DNA of 64,000 nucleotides from Tumebacillus avium (GTDB lineage Bacteria; Bacillota; Bacilli; Tumebacillales; Tumebacillaceae): positions 4,022,001 through 4,086,000 of the forward strand of contig NZ_CP021434.1 in NCBI RefSeq assembly GCF_002162355.1, given 5' to 3'. Each line of letters opens with the position of its first letter. Position 1 is the stretch's first letter. The notes under the pieces were generated by a model. The model searched no databases and had not been told where the DNA came from. It worked only from the letters and a program-made list of their open reading frames with translations. Shown in pieces: positions 61,901 to 64,000 of the stretch. A program made the translations under genes and the position numbers.

Positions 61901-64000
61901 TTTGTTGCCCGGGATGTCTTCCCGCACGATGGCGAGCGCCGCCCGCACAGACGGATGGCGAACCAGCACTTCTTCGATCTCGCCCAGTTCGATGCGATAG
62001 CCGCGCACTTTGACTTGATGGTCGAGGCGGCCGAGATACTCCAGATTGCCGTCCGGCAGCAGACGTGCCAAGTCGCCGGTTGCATACATCCGTGCGTTTG
62101 GCTCGTCAGCAAACGGATTCGGGACAAATTTCTCGGCGGTCAGCGCCTCCTGCCCCAGATAGCCGCGCGCCAAGCCGTCTCCTGCCAGATACAGCTGGCC
62201 GGACACGCCGGGCGGAACGAGTTGCATGTGAGCATCGAGCAGATAGAAGTCGGTGTTCACCAGCGGACGCCCAATCGTCGGCGCGGTTGCCGCCGTATGA
62301 TCGACCAGCGTGTAGGTCGAGTAGGTCGTATCTTCCGACGGGCCGTACAGATTGTAGACGTTCTGCACCGTTCCGAGCTGGTACAGCTGCTGCACCAGAT
62401 GCAGCGGCAGCGCCTCGCCTGCGAGGTTGACGGTACGAACAGAAGCCGGAATGGTTTGCTGGCGCAAAAGCTCGGCGATCGCAGACGGTACGGTGTTGAT
62501 CAACGTCACGTCGTTACGTGCCGCGAGCTGCGGCAGTTGCAGCGCATTTTCCGCTACGATCACTTTGCCGCCGCTGCGAAGCGTCACAAACAGCTCGTAC
62601 ACAGAGAGGTCGAAGCAGATCGAAGTTGAGAACAATACGCCAGCCAGATCTTCGGCCGTATACTCTTCCTGCGCCCATTGCACCATCGTCGCGGCGCTGC
62701 GGTGTTCGATAGCCACGCCTTTCGGGCGTCCCGTCGAACCGGAGGTGTAGATCACATAGGCCAGATTGCGCGATGTTACGCCGGAAACCGGATTGTCAAC
62801 TTGCCCGGCATCGGGCAGCGGCAGGCACAGCGCCGGCACGTCATGCGGCGGCAGTTCGGCGAGCAGCGCGTTTTCGGTAACCAGCATCGCCATGTTGGCG
62901 TCTTGCATCGTGTACAAAATGCGGTCTTGCGGATAAGCCGGATCGAGCGGCACATATGCCCCGCCCGCTTTTAACACCCCAAGCATGGCGGCGAGCATCG
63001 AAGGTGTCCGCTCCATGTAGATGCCGACCAGCGATTCGGCGCCGATGCCCGCCTGCTGCAGGCGATGCGCGATCGCGTTGGCCTGCTCGTTCAGTTCGCG
63101 GTAGGTCAGCGTTCCCTGCTCGGCCACCACGGCGAGGCGCTCTGGCGTTTTTGCCGCTTGCAGCTCGAACAGCTGATGGAGGCAAAGATCGGCGTAGGCG
63201 GCTTTTCTCCCCTGCCCTTGGCTCAGCAGCAGTTGCTGCTCAGCGGCAGACAACAGCGGGACTTGGGCGACCGGAAGGGCCGGTTTGACTGCCAAGGCTC
63301 CCAGCAGTGTTTGGAAATGCAGCGTCATCCGCTCGATCGTCGCGCGTTCAAACAGATCGCAGTTGAAGTTGAAGCGTCCGACCAGCGTGTCGCCCCAGTC
63401 TTCCATCGACAGCTCGAGGTCAAATTTGACCGTGCCGTGTTCAAAGTCCAGCGGGCGGAGTTCCAAGCCCGGCAGTGTTGCGCTGTGACCCGCGGTGTGC
63501 GGCTGGAGGTTGAACATCGTCTGGAACAAAGGTGAACGGGAGGCGTCGCGCTCCGGCTGCAGCTCGACGACCAATTTTTCAAACGGCAGATCCTGATGCG
63601 CGTAGGCGCCAAGCGCCGTTTCGCGCACGCGGCTGAGCAGTTCTTCGAACGTCGGATCGCCGGAGAGGTCGGTGCGCAAGACCAGCGTGTTGACGAAGAA
63701 GCCGATCAGGTGTTCCGTCTCTTTGCGGTTGCGGCCGGCGATTGGCGTCCCGACGGTGATGTCCTCCTGGCCGCTGTAGCGCATGAGCAGCACTTGGTAA
63801 GCGGCGAGCAGAGTCATAAACATCGTCGAGCCGGCGCGGCGGGACAGCTGTTGCAGATGCTTGACCGTCTCCCCTTCGACCTGGAACTGGACGATCGCGC
63901 CGCGATACGTCTGCACCGGCGGGCGGGGATGGTCGGCTGGCAGCTGCAGCACAGGCAGTTCGCCGCTCAGCTGTTCTTTCCAATAGGACAGCTGTTTGTC
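55979..64000 (-). CDS. NRPS 3, partial: (C)-A-T-E-C-A-T-TE
   Basis: The frame is open to the window end, so the N-terminus is missing; 2673 residues are visible. Domains in order: the C-terminal part of a C domain, A (about 63190-61720), T with LGGDS (about 61580-61610, the form that precedes epimerases), E (HHLVVDG near 61030, EGHGRE, VGWFTSIYPV), C (HHLLLDG near 59590), A (about 58650-57100), T (LGGHS near 56980) and a type I thioesterase (GWSLGG near 56575). Specificity residues aligned to GrsA: DLYNNALTY for the first A (alanine-like) and DIWEINADD for the second (not assigned). The order suggests a D-residue before the last one and release by the thioesterase. The MFS gene lies downstream. 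This line differs in ending and codes from NRPS 1 and 2. Confidence 0.93.
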   Translation of the reverse strand, partial: DKQLSYWKEQLSGELPVLQLPADHPRPPVQTYRGAIVQFQVEGETVKHLQQLSRRAGSTMFMTLLAAYQVLLMRYSGQEDITVGTPIAGRNRKETEHLIGFFVNTLVLRTDLSGDPTFEELLSRVRETALGAYAHQDLPFEKLVVELQPERDASRSPLFQTMFNLQPHTAGHSATLPGLELRPLDFEHGTVKFDLELSMEDWGDTLVGRFNFNCDLFERATIERMTLHFQTLLGALAVKPALPVAQVPLLSAAEQQLLLSQGQGRKAAYADLCLHQLFELQAAKTPERLAVVAEQGTLTYRELNEQANAIAHRLQQAGIGAESLVGIYMERTPSMLAAMLGVLKAGGAYVPLDPAYPQDRILYTMQDANMAMLVTENALLAELPPHDVPALCLPLPDAGQVDNPVSGVTSRNLAYVIYTSGSTGRPKGVAIEHRSAATMVQWAQEEYTAEDLAGVLFSTSICFDLSVYELFVTLRSGGKVIVAENALQLPQLAARNDVTLINTVPSAIAELLRQQTIPASVRTVNLAGEALPLHLVQQLYQLGTVQNVYNLYGPSEDTTYSTYTLVDHTAATAPTIGRPLVNTDFYLLDAHMQLVPPGVSGQLYLAGDGLARGYLGQEALTAEKFVPNPFADEPNARMYATGDLARLLPDGNLEYLGRLDHQVKVRGYRIELGEIEEVLVRHPSVRAALAIVREDIPGNKRIVAYLAADAADVPTEELRALLKELLPDYMIPSALVTLEAFPLTANGKIDRKALPAPDFSADAANRYAPPRNETEAALAEIWAQVLRVERVGIEDNFFALGGDSILSIQILHLATQRGIRFTPKDLFQYQTIAELSHVVSTGHTTVSAEQGVVTGDVLLTPAQHWFFEQQQADAHHFNLPFLLTLRERAEEPTLRQALAELLSHHDALRMRYVHTADGWQQENAGVSDEVPLVLVDLSHAPQDEQEQRFVTEANSFQAGLELDGRLVQAVLFDFGADRPQRLLLVVHHLVVDGVSWRILLQDLETLYGQLLRGEQAELPPKTTSFREWAERLTEAAQSQAVTDEQSYWLQLAEHAPSALPLDRADAANTSGSTRTVTVTLTQEETKQLLQEAPQAYNTQINDLLLTALAQAFAGWTGDNKLLVNFEGHGREDISDSVDTSRTVGWFTSIYPVCLQLSGQQTPGDAIKAVKEQLRAIPNKGIGYGLLRYLHHDEQLRQAMAAIPTPEVSFNYLGQFDTGTAGADTMFQLAGHPSGSAHSERMTRSHLLDITGLVAGDQLRLNLIYSANAHDAATIEEVGSAFLAELRALIAHCLSPEAGGFTPSDFPEARTTQNELDAFLADLGDRAADMEQLYELSPLQQGMLFHSLLAANEGFYVTQLNLEVQGALDADVLQQAWNSVLQRHSILRTAFFWHESAKPLQAVFKTVTMPFAELDWRGQTPEQQEAALQQFLLEDTKRGFEMTAAPLMRITLIRLGDNVQRLIWTSHHLLLDGWSTSVVFQEMFAAYRASATGQSLQGRAPRPYRDFIHWLQAQDEQAAERYWRGLLAGFIAPTSLRVDTHRTSLEAEEQRFNEQKALLSAELTQSLQAFGKQHQLTLNTLVQGAWALLLSRYSGEADVTFGTTVSGRPTDLAGVDTMVGMFINTLPIRQNLPGETPLIPYLQALQNQQAEMRQYEYTPLMSVQSWSDVPRGVPLFETIFVFENYPADEKAAESAAGADDLQISAAATREQTNYPITVTVIPGSQIGVKLAYDRLRFDDDTIERMTLHLQTLLTEMVQAADLPVQTLRILSHSEEQQLADWNDNPRPYPHHLCAHELFDRQAAATPERTALVFAGESMTYRELEAASNRLARQLQAQGVAPGLFVGYFGERTLEWAVAVLAIFKAGGIYVPLDPKYPQDRLAFMIEDTKPQVMLTSRQFAGMLPAHQAQVICLDDMQELIEQQSANTPDYAVTPNDRAYVIFTSGSTGRPKGAMVEHKGMVNHLLAKVDELQVTREDRIAQNSSQCVDISVWQLLTAWMVGGSTHVLPDEVAFDPGNQLDEMERSRLTVVETVPSLLRAMIDEVTLRDPHRPDLTALRWMIPNGEVLPPELCRKWLAYYPDAWLINAYGPTECSDDVTHHFISEPPGEEITNISIGRVIPNMKLYVLDKAMQFVPIGVPGELHIGGIGVGPGYLNDPEKTAKSFLSDFITGQAGARLYKTGDLVRFRPDGLLEFLGRIDNQVKIRGFRIEIGEIETVLSNHETVEEAVVIAREDTPGDKRLAAYLTAAPDAAIDTAELREHAKSKLPAHMVPAAFVVLDILPLTANGKINRRALPKPDDADVVRENEYLAPRDETEQRLAEIWAQLLGLSEVGITDNFFALGGHSLLAVRLMSEVQKEFGQKLALQALYQGGTIEGLADALRQASQELPSSLVEVQRGTDADRKPLFLVHAGGGMVHTYVELARQLGAEHTVYGLQSQGVEEGETPLTTIEAMAAHYIAAIRFVQPEGPYLLGGWSLGGVVAYEMARQLREQGELAADVFLLDTAMPTWQQDRPQQDAKDFALMFANNWARQLGEDLSELLQQRETLSEQQILDYVFEQGRARQLFPPDLDQAAVLRGYHVFKNNIMAQQAYAPQPYDGRLTLLIAQESADQFVAKQSVGYVLDTTLGWGQVAQTVISHQVSGEHSTLMEQPAVQGVAQCLRLCLQDLTVYTSK

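Noticed and set aside
1..64000. CRISPR arrays, insertion sequences and rRNA genes
   Set aside because: I saw no regularly spaced 25-40 bp repeats with unique spacers, no transposase frames and no rRNA-like sequence. The only tandem arrays are the coding 12-bp repeat and the short 9-bp repeat.

Overview
The window looks like about 64 kb of chromosome from an endospore-forming, GC-rich member of the Firmicutes. The evidence is a CotH/CotB spore-coat cluster, strong AGGAGG ribosome binding sites, frequent GTG/TTG starts and Bacillales-type hut genes. The mix resembles Tumebacillus, Brevibacillus or Paenibacillus relatives; the genus is an inference and cannot be settled from this sequence.

Layout. 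(1) 1-5.7 kb: spore coat. A CotH-type kinase (5' end outside the window), an ArsB-like permease, three proteins built from CotB-type (DUF2642-like) domains, one carrying a long Ser-Ala-Asp repeat, and an aquaporin. (2) 5.9-9.5 kb: small hypothetical proteins, two lipoproteins, a nucleotidyltransferase-like protein and a secreted protein with a His-Cys pair like clan CD peptidases. (3) 9.5-15.3 kb: a complete histidine utilisation operon hutH-hutU-hutI-hutG, preceded by a promoter and a terminator-like leader, then an MFS transporter. (4) 16.7-23.1 kb: NRPS 1 (A-T-C-A-T-C*). (5) 23.4-35.0 kb: housekeeping and accessory genes: aldehyde dehydrogenase, diguanylate cyclase, beta-lactamase-fold hydrolase, subtilisin-like protease, NAPE-PLD-like metallo-hydrolase, acyl-ACP desaturase coupled to an HTH regulator, and an EamA transporter. 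(6) 35.1-47.8 kb: NRPS 2 (A-T-C-A-T-C-A-T-C-A-T-C*). (7) 48-52 kb: an ArsR-type regulator with a frameshifted MFS gene, an XRE-cupin regulator divergent from DoxX, and DUF202. (8) 52-54.5 kb: an AT-rich two-gene island (four-helix membrane protein plus metallo-beta-lactamase with an AGS-C-like tail) behind about 530 bp of non-coding DNA. (9) 54.6-64 kb, minus strand: the end of a third NRPS (C-A-T-E-C-A-T-TE) with an MFS transporter downstream.

How they may work together. NRPS 1 and 2 each begin with an adenylation domain and have no thioesterase. Both end in the same kind of module, in which the final condensation-like domain has HPxxxD instead of HHxxxD. From residues aligned by eye, NRPS 1 is predicted to join Gly-like plus X, and NRPS 2 aromatic, Gly, Val and the same X. 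NRPS 3 is a different, thioesterase-terminated line with an epimerase. The most unusual items are the shared terminal A-T-C* module, the membrane protein/MBL-AGS-C island (possibly anti-phage) and the acidic CotB-like protein as a possible CotH substrate.
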